A stretch of DNA of 54,442 bases, from contig CAZCVI010000045.1 in the NCBI GenBank assembly GCA_964502145.1, forward strand, positions 1 through 54,442, read 5' to 3'. The notes below the pieces were generated by a model. That model was not told where the DNA came from and did not search any database. It worked only from the letters and a program-made list of their open reading frames with translations. Position 1 is the stretch's first letter; every line of letters starts with the position of its first letter. Origin of the DNA: CAZCVI01 sp964502145. Its GTDB lineage: Bacteria; Acidobacteriota; Aminicenantia; UBA2199. The translations under genes were made by a program, and so were the position numbers. Shown here piece by piece: positions 13,746 through 23,758 of the stretch.

Positions 13746-16373
13746 ATGGATGCAAAAAAAATTATAGATTCAGTCCAGTTACCGACATTGTCAAAGACGC
13801 TGTTCGAGATCATCGAAGTTGAGAAAGCGAACCCGATCTCCTTTTTGGATGATATCAAGAAAATTGTCGAGCGTGACCCGCTACTTTCCGCCCATGTGCT
13901 GAAAGTAGCCAATTCTCCTCTGTACGGTTTTTCGCAAAAGGTTCGCACGATCTCCCATGCCATCGGATTATTAGGCATTCGCAAGATCAGAACCATGGCC
14001 TTTTCCTTTTCCGTATTCGATTTTTTAAAAAAGGTGCATTATAAACCGGAATACGGCGCCACCTTCAATTTGATTTTGAAGAAGTCCCTGTTAAATTCAG
14101 CTATCGCCACTATTCTGGCTAAGAAATGCGCGTATCTCAATGCCGATGAACTCTATGTCGCCAGCCTACTCACGGAAATCGGGCAGTTAATCTGTTTCCT
14201 GCACACCCCGGACAATTATTCCAGAATCTACACGATCAGCGATCAGAAATTGCTGCTGCTGGAACGAGAGACATTTAATACCGACCACGTCCTAATAGGC
14301 CTGGCTTTTTGCGACCGCTTCAACCTACCCTCCTTCTTCAAAGCCGCCATCCATTCCCATTCAGAATTACAAAGCGATGAGGAACATAGCAAAATCTCGT
14401 TTATCTCCAATAAAATCGCTGAATTACTCCTGACCACCAACGATGAAGAAAAATCCGTCCTGTTCCACGACATTGAAAACCATACGAAAAAATTACTGCA
14501 CCTCTCCCTCACCGAAATCGAGGAAACCATCAAAAGCCTCCCAGGCATCATGGAAGCCTTTACCCACGACTTCCCAGAAATGCAAAAAGACCTCAATAAA
14601 ATTATCGAAACCGGTTCTGCCCTCATTATCAGCCTGATGAAAAAAGAACTGGACATGGTCATCTTAACTCGCGAACTCACCGATTCCCAGAAAAAATTAG
14701 CCATGGAGAAAATGTTTCTCGCCCATATGCTGAATCTATCTTATTTTTTCTCTTCCCTCCTCGCACCCACCCGGCTCATCTCTTCCCTGATTGAATATTT
14801 TGAGAATTTTATCAGCGAATTCACCATCGAATTCATCTATAAAGATCCCGATAATAACAATTATACCTTGATTAAAGATAAACCCAATATCGAGGGAACA
14901 CCCTTTGTCATCGACTCCTTCGTCAACTTATTGAAGGCAAAAATTTCCAATGAGACCGTACATCTGGAAAAAGAAGAAATGGTCCGGCTGGGGAAGCCTT
15001 CCTCGCAGATCACCCTGGTTTTTCCTATTTCCTATCACCACAATTTCTTTGGCTTCTTACTTCTCAATGTTGAAAAAGAGAGTTACCTCGCTTTTGACGT
15101 GGAGATTTCCTATATCCAGATTCTCGCCAATATCATAGCCAACTCCTTCCAAAACTACCTCAGTTTCGAGGGCATGAGAAACGAAACCAGTAAAAAGAAG
15201 CTGGTCACCCAGGAACTCCTCAAATTTGACAAGGAATTAAACCACTCCAAGGGAAATATGATCGAATTGCAGAAATCCGAGATATTGGGAGACCTGTTAC
15301 CCGTGATATTTCACAAGTTAAAAAATAAATTAACCCCTATTCTGGGGTACGCGCAGATTTTATTGGCGAAAGTGACAGACCCCGCGATTAATGATCGAGT
15401 ACGTAAGATTGAAAAAAACGCCAATGAATTGGCCACCCAGTTAAATACCCTGCGAGATTATTTTAAAACCGATAAGATTCTTGAAGAGCGCGAGAATATC
15501 AACGCCGTGCTTTCCCATTTAAAACCTCATTTCGCCAAGGTCGAGAGTGAAAACAGTATTAAAATCGTCATCGAAACCGACCGCACCATTACCGATGATC
15601 TGTTGAATGCGGGTCAATTAGAAGCCATGATTATCAACATGGTATCCAATGCCATCACCGCTATAAAAATGAAAAAAGCCGTGGATATCTCTACCACCGG
15701 TATTATTACTATTATTACCCGTGATATCCCCGAAAAAAACAGCTACCTGTTATCCATCCGCGACAATGGCGTGGGCATCAAAGAGGAAAACATCTTCCGT
15801 ATTTGGACCCCCTTTTATGCCGATTTCCCCGATCATCCAGGTATCGGCCTCACTATCTGCGAAAAGGTGATCGCCAACCACAACGCCACCTGTGTTGTCC
15901 ATTCAAAGGATGGTGAATTCTCCCTCTTCGAGATCACCTTCCAGCGAAAACTGCAAGAAGACACCGTCCTTGCCCCCAGCATTCCCGATTATCCCCTTCA
16001 CCCCCCCAGCGTCATCCGTGGGAAAATTTTGATCGTGGACGACGAGGCCTATCTCTTGGATTTGATGAAAGAGATATTGTTGAGCGAGGGCCATTTTGAG
16101 GTCACTACCACTACCAGTGGACGCGATGCCATGGATTTGATTGATAAAGGATTCGATCTTGTCATCTCCGACATTCGCATGCCCGGCGTCAGTGGTATGG
16201 AACTGTACGAATTTTTAAAGTCCAAGAATATGGCCGATAAAGTGATCATTGTCACCGCCGACCCCTATTCCGAGGACGTGGCTACTTTTCTGAAAAAAAA
16301 TAACATCCAGTACCTAAAAAAACCTTTTGAACTGATGAAGTTTAAACAACAAGTCCTGGATAAACTATTATAG
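13746..16373 (+). CDS. HDOD / histidine kinase / receiver fusion protein
   Basis: A soluble protein of about 875 residues joining signalling modules. Residues 1-280 form an HDOD domain (LPTLSKTLFEIIEVE, DPLLSAHVLKVANSPLYGF, IGLLGIRKIR). A GAF-like sensor lies near 335-470. A kinase core follows: an H-box centred on His523 (FHKLKNKLTPILGYA), an N-box (NMVSNAITAIK), and G-boxes (DNGVGIKEE, GIGLTICEKVI). A receiver domain from about 757 has VDDEAY, the phospho-acceptor Asp809 (ISDIRMPG) and KKPF. No DNA-binding output is present, so it probably relays to partners. The start is ATG 13746; AGAAGGG precedes it. PpdK follows 28 bases later, possibly in the same transcript. Confidence 0.88.
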   Translation: MDAKKIIDSVQLPTLSKTLFEIIEVEKANPISFLDDIKKIVERDPLLSAHVLKVANSPLYGFSQKVRTISHAIGLLGIRKIRTMAFSFSVFDFLKKVHYKPEYGATFNLILKKSLLNSAIATILAKKCAYLNADELYVASLLTEIGQLICFLHTPDNYSRIYTISDQKLLLLERETFNTDHVLIGLAFCDRFNLPSFFKAAIHSHSELQSDEEHSKISFISNKIAELLLTTNDEEKSVLFHDIENHTKKLLHLSLTEIEETIKSLPGIMEAFTHDFPEMQKDLNKIIETGSALIISLMKKELDMVILTRELTDSQKKLAMEKMFLAHMLNLSYFFSSLLAPTRLISSLIEYFENFISEFTIEFIYKDPDNNNYTLIKDKPNIEGTPFVIDSFVNLLKAKISNETVHLEKEEMVRLGKPSSQITLVFPISYHHNFFGFLLLNVEKESYLAFDVEISYIQILANIIANSFQNYLSFEGMRNETSKKKLVTQELLKFDKELNHSKGNMIELQKSEILGDLLPVIFHKLKNKLTPILGYAQILLAKVTDPAINDRVRKIEKNANELATQLNTLRDYFKTDKILEERENINAVLSHLKPHFAKVESENSIKIVIETDRTITDDLLNAGQLEAMIINMVSNAITAIKMKKAVDISTTGIITIITRDIPEKNSYLLSIRDNGVGIKEENIFRIWTPFYADFPDHPGIGLTICEKVIANHNATCVVHSKDGEFSLFEITFQRKLQEDTVLAPSIPDYPLHPPSVIRGKILIVDDEAYLLDLMKEILLSEGHFEVTTTTSGRDAMDLIDKGFDLVISDIRMPGVSGMELYEFLKSKNMADKVIIVTADPYSEDVATFLKKNNIQYLKKPFELMKFKQQVLDKLL

Positions 16374-16401
16374 AATACTATAGAAAGAACAAGGAGGAAT
16401 T

Positions 16402-19035
16402 ATGGCTGATAAGCTAGTGTATTTCTTTTCCAAAGATTTTTGCGAAGGGAAAAAAGAGTTAAAGAATTTACTGGGAGGCAAAGGCGCGAACCTCGCCGAG
16501 ATGTGCAATTTAAAACTGCCCATACCCCCCGGATTTACCATTACCACTGAAGTCTGCGATCTGTACTACAAAAATAATAAGCAGTACCCTGCTGGACTGG
16601 AAGAGCAGGTCAATAAAAATCTGCATCAACTCGAAGAATTAATGGGTAAAAAGCTAGGGGATCCCGTTGACCCCCTATTGGTTTCCGTTCGTTCCGGTGC
16701 TGCCGCTTCCATGCCTGGCATGATGGATACCGTCTTAAACCTCGGCATGAACGACAAATCCGTCGAAGGTCTTGCCAAACTTTCCGGCAATCCCAGATTT
16801 GCGTTTGATTCCTATCGCCGTTTCATCCAGATGTTCGGTAATGTCGTCTTAGAATTAGAACACCACGATTTTGAAGAGGTTCTCGACAGCGTCAAAAAGA
16901 AAAAAGGTGTTAAGATGGACCTCGAATTGAACGTCGATGATCTCAAAGAAGTTGTCGCCCAATACAAAGCCCTGGTACGCCGGAAAAAGGGCGAGGATTT
17001 TCCCCAGGATCCCATACAACAGTTATGGAAATCCATTCTCGCTGTTTTTGGTTCATGGAACAACGCCCGCGCCATTAAATACCGCGAATTGAATAATATT
17101 ACCACCTTACGCGGCACCGCGGTTAACGTACAAAGCATGGTTTATGGCAATCTCGGTGACACATCCGGCACCGGTGTTGCGTTCTCCAGGAACCCATCCA
17201 CTGGCGAGAACAAATATTACGGCGAGTATTTGATGAATGCCCAGGGCGAAGACGTCGTGGCTGGAATCCGTACCCCGCTGTCCGTCACTGAACTGGCCAA
17301 ACAAAACCCCGCCATTTACAAACAACTGATTGATTTTAAAGATATCTTGGAAAAACATTACCGCGACATGCAGGACATGGAGTTCACTATCCAAGATAAT
17401 GTCTTGTACCTCTTGCAGACCCGCAATGGTAAACGTACTGGTTTTGCTTCCATCCGTATTGCCGTTGAAATGGTGCATGATGGTTTGATTACCAAGGAAG
17501 AGGCTGTTCTTCGTGTCAGTCCCACCGATGTCGACCAGCAGTTACATCCTGGCATTGATCCTGCCGAGCGTTATACAGCCATTGCCAAAGGTTTACCCGC
17601 CTCCCCCGGTGCCGCTATTGGTAGCATCGTCTTTACCGCAGAGAAAGCCGAGGAAATGGCCAAAGAAGGCAAAAAAGTAATCCTTGTCAGAAAAGAAACC
17701 TCCCCCGAAGATATCGGTGGCATGGATGCGGCCCAGGGTATTCTTACCGCTACCGGTGGCATGACCTCTCACGCTGCCGTGGTCGCCCGTGGCATGGGTA
17801 AATGTTGTGTGGCTGGTTGCGGTGACCTCGTCATTAAATCCGGCACGAGCTGCGAAATCGCTGGAAAACTTTTTAAAGAAGGCGACATCATCACCTTGGA
17901 TGGCACCAAAGGCGAGGTCATTGCCGGTGCTTTAAAATTAACCGAGGCTGAAATTTCCGGTGATTTCGAGGAATTTATGCGCTGGGTCGATGATATCCGT
18001 ACCATTAAGGTTCGCACCAACGCCGACACCCCCAAAGATACCAAGGTAGCCCGTAAGTTCGGTGCCGAAGGTATCGGTCTCTGCCGTACCGAGCACATGT
18101 TCTTTGAAGGGGACCGTATTGACGCCGTTCGTGAAATGATCATGGCCGATGATCTCGCGGGCCGTGAAAAAGCCCTCAATAAAATCCTGCCCATGCAGAC
18201 CCAAGACTTCATCGGTATCTTTGAAGCCATGGACGGATTCCCCGTGACTATTCGCTTCCTCGATCCCCCCCTGCACGAATTCATCCCCCATACCGACAAG
18301 GAACTCCAAGAACTCGCCAAGATCATCGGTGTCAACTATGAGAAGTTAAAAGATAAGGCCACTAAATTACACGAGTTCAACCCCATGCTTGGACACCGTG
18401 GTTGTCGTCTGGCCGTTACCTTCCCAGAAATCGCCGTTATGCAAACCGAGGCAGTAATTAAAGCCGCATTGGCTGTCAAGAAAAAAGGCATCACCGTGCT
18501 CCCCGAAATCATGATTCCCCTGGTTGGTACAGAAAAAGAATTTGATTATCTGCGTGAAATCGTTATCAAAAAAGCCGAGGAAATTTTCAAGGCCGAAAAC
18601 GATTCCGTGAAGTACATGGTTGGCACCATGATCGAAATCCCCCGTGCCTGCGTCGTCGCTGACAAAATCGCCACCACCGCCGAATTCTTCTCTTTTGGCA
18701 CCAACGATCTCACCCAGATGACCTTCGGTTATTCCCGTGATGATGCCGGTTCATTCCTTCCCGAGTACGTCAAGAAAGAAATCCTGCCCAAGGATCCTTT
18801 CCAGGTATTGGATCAGGAAGGTGTCGGTCAATTGATGCAAATGGGCATCGAAAGAGGTCGCAAAACCAGACCCGAATTAAAAGTGGGCATTTGCGGTGAA
18901 CATGGTGGCGAACCCAGTTCCGTCGAATTCTGCTATAACATCGGCATGAACTACGTTTCCTGTTCCCCTTACCGCGTACCCATCGCTCGCCTCGCTGCTG
19001 CACAGGCAAAACTGCGCAAAGATGGCAAAAAATAG
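16402..19035 (+). CDS. ppdK: Pyruvate, phosphate dikinase
   Basis: An 877-residue enzyme, full length for the family. It interconverts pyruvate, ATP and phosphate with PEP, AMP and PPi. The N-terminal ATP-grasp part opens with GGKGANLAEM. The swivelling phosphohistidine domain has GGMTSHAAVVARGMGK with His457. The C-terminal TIM barrel has catalytic Cys831 in VGICGEHGGEPSS and the DPPLHEF loop. An AAGGAGG site lies upstream. No regulatory PDRP gene is visible nearby. PPi-dependent glycolysis is common in anaerobes, and the enzyme fits that lifestyle. Confidence 0.97.
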   Translation: MADKLVYFFSKDFCEGKKELKNLLGGKGANLAEMCNLKLPIPPGFTITTEVCDLYYKNNKQYPAGLEEQVNKNLHQLEELMGKKLGDPVDPLLVSVRSGAAASMPGMMDTVLNLGMNDKSVEGLAKLSGNPRFAFDSYRRFIQMFGNVVLELEHHDFEEVLDSVKKKKGVKMDLELNVDDLKEVVAQYKALVRRKKGEDFPQDPIQQLWKSILAVFGSWNNARAIKYRELNNITTLRGTAVNVQSMVYGNLGDTSGTGVAFSRNPSTGENKYYGEYLMNAQGEDVVAGIRTPLSVTELAKQNPAIYKQLIDFKDILEKHYRDMQDMEFTIQDNVLYLLQTRNGKRTGFASIRIAVEMVHDGLITKEEAVLRVSPTDVDQQLHPGIDPAERYTAIAKGLPASPGAAIGSIVFTAEKAEEMAKEGKKVILVRKETSPEDIGGMDAAQGILTATGGMTSHAAVVARGMGKCCVAGCGDLVIKSGTSCEIAGKLFKEGDIITLDGTKGEVIAGALKLTEAEISGDFEEFMRWVDDIRTIKVRTNADTPKDTKVARKFGAEGIGLCRTEHMFFEGDRIDAVREMIMADDLAGREKALNKILPMQTQDFIGIFEAMDGFPVTIRFLDPPLHEFIPHTDKELQELAKIIGVNYEKLKDKATKLHEFNPMLGHRGCRLAVTFPEIAVMQTEAVIKAALAVKKKGITVLPEIMIPLVGTEKEFDYLREIVIKKAEEIFKAENDSVKYMVGTMIEIPRACVVADKIATTAEFFSFGTNDLTQMTFGYSRDDAGSFLPEYVKKEILPKDPFQVLDQEGVGQLMQMGIERGRKTRPELKVGICGEHGGEPSSVEFCYNIGMNYVSCSPYRVPIARLAAAQAKLRKDGKK

Positions 19036-19098
19036 AATATCTAATATAATAGTATATAAGAATACATGACATACCCTGTTGACGATAAGGAGTAAAAA

Positions 19099-20010
19099 AT
19101 GAATGCGCTTGAAATAAAAGGATTACACAAGTCATTTCGCTCGAACTTTTTTATCAAGCAATATCATATTTTGCAAGGAATCGACCTCACCGTTGAAAAA
19201 GGGGAAATATACGGGTTCTTAGGACCCAATGGCGCTGGTAAAACCACCACCATGAAATGTATATTGGGGATCATTTTTCCCGACTCCGGTAAAATCTCTA
19301 TTTTCGAAAAAGCGGCGGCTCAAGTCGAGAGCCGCCGCACCCTCGGGTTCTTACCGGAGCACCCCTACTTCTATGATTACCTCACCGCCCAAGAACTGCT
19401 CATGTTTACCGGGATGTTGTTTTCCCTCCCCAAGAAAAAGATTCGTGAAAAAACCGCTGAATTGTTAGAACTTGTCGGATTAACAGCCAAAAAAGATATC
19501 AAGCTAAAAAAGTTTTCCAAAGGAATGGTCCAGCGCGTTGGCCTCGCCCAAACGTTGATCCATGATCCCGATTTCCTCATCCTCGATGAGCCCTTCTCTG
19601 GACTAGACCCCATCGGACGAAAGGAGCTCCGCGATATAATCTTGTCACTCCGGCACGACGGAAAAACCATCTTTTTCTCCTCCCATATCCTCCAGGACAT
19701 GGAAATGATGGTCGACCGCGTCGGCATCATTCTCAACGGCCAGATCAAAAAGGAGGGCAGACTCTCCGATTTAATCTCCCACAGCGTCAGGTACTATGAA
19801 ATCATCTTTGCCGATATCAATGAACAGACACTCACCCAACATCCCGGCCCCATCATGCAACAGGACAACCAGTTCATTCTCAAACTCAACACCAATGATG
19901 AGGTCAATGACACCATAAGGTGGATCTCTGCAAGCAAGGGCAATATTATTTCCGTGACCCCGGTCAAACGAACCCTGGAAGATATTTTCATAGAACAGAT
20001 CAAAGGGTGA
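19099..20010 (+). CDS. ABC transporter ATPase, PilH-like
   Basis: A 303-residue ATP-binding subunit: Walker A GPNGAGKTT at 42-50, signature KFSKGMVQRVGLAQ, Walker B FLILDEPFSGLDP, H-loop SSHIL. The C-terminal extension is typical of ABC-2 exporters. An AAGGAG ribosome site precedes the ATG. A permease, a membrane-anchored TPR-like protein, prepilin peptidase and a PilS-like kinase follow on the same strand. That set resembles the pilH/pilI/pilG/pilD and pilS/pilR genes of Myxococcus, where this transporter is needed for type IV pilus assembly. Transport by homology is sure; the pilus role is inferred from context. Confidence 0.88.
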   Translation: MNALEIKGLHKSFRSNFFIKQYHILQGIDLTVEKGEIYGFLGPNGAGKTTTMKCILGIIFPDSGKISIFEKAAAQVESRRTLGFLPEHPYFYDYLTAQELLMFTGMLFSLPKKKIREKTAELLELVGLTAKKDIKLKKFSKGMVQRVGLAQTLIHDPDFLILDEPFSGLDPIGRKELRDIILSLRHDGKTIFFSSHILQDMEMMVDRVGIILNGQIKKEGRLSDLISHSVRYYEIIFADINEQTLTQHPGPIMQQDNQFILKLNTNDEVNDTIRWISASKGNIISVTPVKRTLEDIFIEQIKG

Positions 20011-20020
20011 GGTATTAACC

Positions 20021-20788
20021 ATGAAGAAATTACAAGCACTGGCATTAAATACATTTAAAGAAGCGGTACGGAACAAAGTATTTTACCTGTTAGTTGTCTT
20101 AGGTATCGCAACCGCGTTAAGTTCCATTATCATCAGCATGTTGACCATAGGTGACAAAGTGAAGGTATTGAAGGATGTTGGCCTCGCCGCCATTGATTTC
20201 TTCAGTGTGTTGATTGCCATCTTTACCGGTATCAACCTCGTATACAAGGAAATCGAGAAAAAAACCATCTACAATATCCTCAGCAAACCCATTTCCCGCA
20301 GCACCTTTATACTGGGAAAATTCCTTGGTCTCGCACTTACCTTGTTAGTCGCCTTGGTGTCCATGACCCTCATCTTTTTTCTCTTTTTACTCCTTGCCAC
20401 CGGGCACTTTGATTACCGGCTTTTCGTTTATTTTGGATTACTCTATCTGGAACTATTGATTATCACCTCTATTTCTATCCTGTTCTCGTCTTTTTCCACC
20501 CCTATCCTTTCCTCTATATTCACCATCGCCCTTTATTTGATCGGCACCGTGTCCTGGACCTTCAACCAGTTCAAAGATTTACTCCGTACTCCCATTGAAA
20601 AAACAAGCGCATACTTTTTTTATTATATCCTGCCCAACCTTGATAAGTTTAACATCAAGAACGAGATCGTTCTAAACATGAATCTGAACAGTGCCGAGAT
20701 TTTTTCAGCCGTCCTTTATGCCGTCTGTTACACCTCCGCCCTACTGCTTCTCGCCATTCTTATTTTCAATAAAAAAGAGTTTCAATAA
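20021..20788 (+). CDS. ABC-2 type permease, PilI-like
   Basis: A 255-residue membrane protein with about six hydrophobic segments and the ABC-2 permease start (ALNTFKEAVRNKVFYLLVVLG). The stretch IEKKTIYNILSKPISRSTFILGK is the conserved cytoplasmic loop that contacts the ATPase. The gene begins ten bases after the ATPase stop with a GTGAGG ribosome site, so the two subunits are co-translated. Substrate unknown; see the ATPase entry for the pilus context. Confidence 0.85.
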   Translation: MKKLQALALNTFKEAVRNKVFYLLVVLGIATALSSIIISMLTIGDKVKVLKDVGLAAIDFFSVLIAIFTGINLVYKEIEKKTIYNILSKPISRSTFILGKFLGLALTLLVALVSMTLIFFLFLLLATGHFDYRLFVYFGLLYLELLIITSISILFSSFSTPILSSIFTIALYLIGTVSWTFNQFKDLLRTPIEKTSAYFFYYILPNLDKFNIKNEIVLNMNLNSAEIFSAVLYAVCYTSALLLLAILIFNKKEFQ

Positions 20789-20814
20789 AAGTAGCACCCA
20801 TAGGGAGTCCTATC

Positions 20815-21663
20815 ATGAGACGCGGAATAATCGCCATCATTTTTATATTGATGATCGTACTCGCCGGGCATTTTCAGTATCGCTACGATGCCAGTCACAA
20901 CTATGCCGCATCGCGTAGTACTTTTCTCGCCCTACCTTCTGGAAAAACTCTCAAGATACTCAGTTTCGGCTACCAGAACCTCGTGGCCGATATGTTGTTC
21001 ATCTGGTCCATCCAATTCTATTCCTCCTATAATCTCACCAACCGTTACCAATACCTCGAACATATCTACAACACCATCACCGATTTAACCCCCCTGTATA
21101 AAGAGCCGTATTTTGTCGGTTCATGGATCATGGCCCTGGAAGTCGGCGACATTCCCATGGCCATGCGCTTATTGCAAAAGGGCGCACGAAACATGAAGAA
21201 CGAATGGATTTTTAATTATGAGTGCGGCTATTACGCATACAAATATATGAGGAACTACGCCCTCGCCGAGAAATATTTCCAGTTAGCCGCAGCCAATCCT
21301 TCCGCTCCCCCCCACATCACCAGACAACGCGCCCATATGATTTACATGGAGAACAACCTCGAATACGCCTATCAATTGTGGCTTGATATCTACCATAAAA
21401 CCGACCAGGACGGATTTGCCCACAGTGCCGCAATGAACCACCTCCACCAAATCAAATTCGAAATGGACAAAAAGAAACTCGAACAAAAAATAAAGGATTT
21501 CCATAAAAAATACCGCAGGAACCCCTTTAACCTGGAAGAACTCCTGCGCGCCCGGTTTATCTCAGAAATCCCCAGGGATTTCGGTGGTTCCCCGTATATC
21601 TACGACTCCAAAACCGGCACTATCGAAGCACAAAAGGAATTTAAATGGAAGAAACAGTATTAA
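20815..21663 (+). CDS. Membrane-anchored TPR-like protein, possibly PilG-like
   Basis: A 282-residue protein with one N-terminal hydrophobic anchor (IIAIIFILMIVLAG) followed by a periplasmic-looking region with helical tandem pairs of TPR character (MAMRLLQKGARNMKNEWI, YALAEKYFQLAAANPSAPP). A basic C-terminal part contains a GGSPYIYDSKTG motif often seen near the end of such proteins. It overlaps the prepilin peptidase gene by 19 bases, so translation is coupled. By position it equals the accessory protein accompanying the ABC transporter in pilus clusters, which is inference. Confidence 0.7.
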   Translation: MRRGIIAIIFILMIVLAGHFQYRYDASHNYAASRSTFLALPSGKTLKILSFGYQNLVADMLFIWSIQFYSSYNLTNRYQYLEHIYNTITDLTPLYKEPYFVGSWIMALEVGDIPMAMRLLQKGARNMKNEWIFNYECGYYAYKYMRNYALAEKYFQLAAANPSAPPHITRQRAHMIYMENNLEYAYQLWLDIYHKTDQDGFAHSAAMNHLHQIKFEMDKKKLEQKIKDFHKKYRRNPFNLEELLRARFISEIPRDFGGSPYIYDSKTGTIEAQKEFKWKKQY

Positions 21664-22427
21664 AAATCGCATTCGTTGTAATCGGTCTCATTATCGGCAG
21701 TTTTTTAAATGTCGTGATTTGTCGCCTGCCCTTGGAAAAGAGTATCGTTAAACCCGGTTCTCATTGTCCCAATTGCCTTACCCCCGTTAAAGCGTATGAC
21801 AATATCCCCGTTCTCAGTTATATTCTTCTCCTTGGGAAGTGTCGGCAATGCAAAACCAAGATATCCTTGCAATATCCCGCCGTAGAAATATTTACCGCCT
21901 TCACTTTTTGGCTGGTTTACATTTCCTGGGCCCCTCTTCACGTGCATGTGGTATTTAGCGCCATTTTTCTCTGCCTCCTTATCGCCTTAGCCCTTATTGA
22001 TTACCAGCACATGATGTTACCCCTCGAACTCTCCATTGGTGGTGCCGTTCTTTTTCTTATTTATTCATTTTTTAATCCCCTCCATTCCCCCGCCCCCCTT
22101 GATGCCTTTCTTTCCGCTACTGGAGCCGCACTTTTTTTTGCCTTTATTTACGTCTTCTATCTCAAGGTTCGCAAAATTGAGGGCCTCGGCCAGGGAGATA
22201 TCTGGATGATGCTCTTGCTCGGTTCTTTTCTTGGCGTTAACAAATTGATTGTGGCCATCCTTTTGGCTTCTTTCGCCGGTTCCATTGTCGGGATTTTTGT
22301 CATGATCACCAAAAAGAAAAATCTTCAGACCCAGTTGCCTTTTGGTACGTTTCTCAGCTTTGGGGCTTACGTCTCTTTTTTTTGGGGCATAGAAATATTG
22401 ACATTTATTCAGTCCCTCTATAGATAA
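21645..22427 (+). CDS. pilD: Prepilin peptidase / N-methyltransferase
   Basis: A 260-residue bitopic membrane enzyme. The N-terminal part has GSFLNVVICRLP and two CxxC pairs (HCPNCLTP, KCRQCKTK) of the methylase-linked cytoplasmic loop. The A24 aspartic peptidase residues are Asp119 (LALIDYQHMMLP) and Asp185 (GLGQGDIWMM). About seven membrane segments follow. It cleaves and methylates type IV prepilins. It sits between a pilus-type ABC transporter block and a histidine kinase. No pilin gene lies in the window. Confidence 0.95.
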   Translation: MEETVLKIAFVVIGLIIGSFLNVVICRLPLEKSIVKPGSHCPNCLTPVKAYDNIPVLSYILLLGKCRQCKTKISLQYPAVEIFTAFTFWLVYISWAPLHVHVVFSAIFLCLLIALALIDYQHMMLPLELSIGGAVLFLIYSFFNPLHSPAPLDAFLSATGAALFFAFIYVFYLKVRKIEGLGQGDIWMMLLLGSFLGVNKLIVAILLASFAGSIVGIFVMITKKKNLQTQLPFGTFLSFGAYVSFFWGIEILTFIQSLYR

Positions 22428-22439
22428 ACAATACAAACA

Positions 22440-23750
22440 ATGAAAAAAACATCCATCGCCATAATATTAATAATCCTGATCGTGTTTCTTTTTATTTTCC
22501 AGAACCTTTACACCTGGTTCAATCATGTCGGAAAAATTGATCTCACCCAAATCAGTGATCCTGCCGGGATGCAGGCCAATTTCCAACAAATGCGGAAACT
22601 TTTCTCCACTCTTTCCCTCGTCACCGCATTATTCATCTTGGGCACCGGTATCTATTTAGCCTTCCAGTTCCGCAAAGCAAAACCCGGTCAAATCATTGAA
22701 GCCATCCCCCCCCTGCACAATTACCTCCTCGAATTAAAGGGCAGTGAAACCGAATTAAAAGATCTGGTCCAAAAGCAACAGAACCACGTTGTAGAAAAAG
22801 AGGAATTAAACAAAAGTATAATCAACAACATTGATGCAGCCGTTATTTTTCTCAATCGGTCGCGGCGTATTGATATTTTTAACAGTGTTGCCCAGCAGCT
22901 TTTTTCCCAGAGTTTTGCTAATGCCAAGAACAATCTCCCTGAAATTGTTTTCTCCGCTTTTCCCGGTATACTCCAGTTTTTAACTGCCAATGAAAACAGT
23001 AAGAATTCCGCTGAAGTTTCTGTTGGTGAGCGCTTCTTTTGGGTAAATTTAAATCCCATTGAAAACATTGGCCAATTGCTGCTTATCCGTGACATTACCG
23101 AGGAGAAGCGGCGCGAGGAAATGGAACGGCGCAACGGCAATTTTATCATGTTGGGAGAGATGGCCGCCTTCTTAGCCCACGAGGTACGCAATTCCCTCGG
23201 TGTCATTTATGGCTATACCAAAACCATTAAAGCCGACTCCGAAAAAACCAAGACCGAAAAGATCAACAAGGAAATCAATTTCCTAACCGACATGATGGAG
23301 AATTTCTTAAATTTCTCCAGGCCCGTAAAAATAACCCAGACTATTGCCATCAATCTTTTCGCCCTATTTGAAACCGTGGCCGCAGAATCCGGCCTACTTC
23401 TTCAGCAACCTTCAACCGCCGCCATTTATCTCGAAACCGATCCCGCGCTGTTACATTCCGTTTTTTCCAATTTGTTTTTGAATGCCAAGCAAGCCGGGGC
23501 TGATCGCGTTGAGGTTCAGGTCGAACAAAGCCCCGATAAAGCATTATCCATCACCTTAAAAGACAATGGTAAAGGTATCGCTGATGAGATAAAAGAAAAG
23601 ATTTGGTTCCCTTTCTTTACTACCAAGGACAAAGGTTCTGGTATGGGTCTTGCTATTATCCGCAAGATTCTTTCCACTTTAAAAGGAGATATCTCTCTGA
23701 TAGAAAGCTGCCCAACAGGTACTACTTTCCGTATTGATTTTTTCGCTTGA
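22440..23750 (+). CDS. Membrane sensor histidine kinase, PilS/NtrB-like
   Basis: A 436-residue kinase. Two membrane segments lie at about 5-24 and 57-75, then a short coiled linker, a PAS-like domain near 118-215 (INNIDAAVIFLNRSRRIDIFN), an H-box with His247 (FLAHEVRNSLGVIYGY), an N-box (FSNLFLNAKQAG) and G-boxes (LKDNGKGI, GSGMGLAIIRKIL). No clear ribosome site is visible; it begins 13 bases after pilD, so coupling is likely. The last 34 codons (with stop) are duplicated at 28628-28729, and the expected response regulator gene is broken directly downstream. The kinase reading frame itself is complete. Confidence 0.9.
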   Translation: MKKTSIAIILIILIVFLFIFQNLYTWFNHVGKIDLTQISDPAGMQANFQQMRKLFSTLSLVTALFILGTGIYLAFQFRKAKPGQIIEAIPPLHNYLLELKGSETELKDLVQKQQNHVVEKEELNKSIINNIDAAVIFLNRSRRIDIFNSVAQQLFSQSFANAKNNLPEIVFSAFPGILQFLTANENSKNSAEVSVGERFFWVNLNPIENIGQLLLIRDITEEKRREEMERRNGNFIMLGEMAAFLAHEVRNSLGVIYGYTKTIKADSEKTKTEKINKEINFLTDMMENFLNFSRPVKITQTIAINLFALFETVAAESGLLLQQPSTAAIYLETDPALLHSVFSNLFLNAKQAGADRVEVQVEQSPDKALSITLKDNGKGIADEIKEKIWFPFFTTKDKGSGMGLAIIRKILSTLKGDISLIESCPTGTTFRIDFFA

Positions 23751-23758
23751 TCTTTTCC
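23649..23758 (+). repeat. Left 110-bp direct repeat (kinase 3' end)
   Basis: It covers the last 34 codons (including the stop) of the kinase gene plus eight bases past the TGA. It matches 28628-28737 at 106 of 110 positions, a 4,979-base offset. The four differences are three silent changes and one Cys-to-Ser change. Confidence 0.95.
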
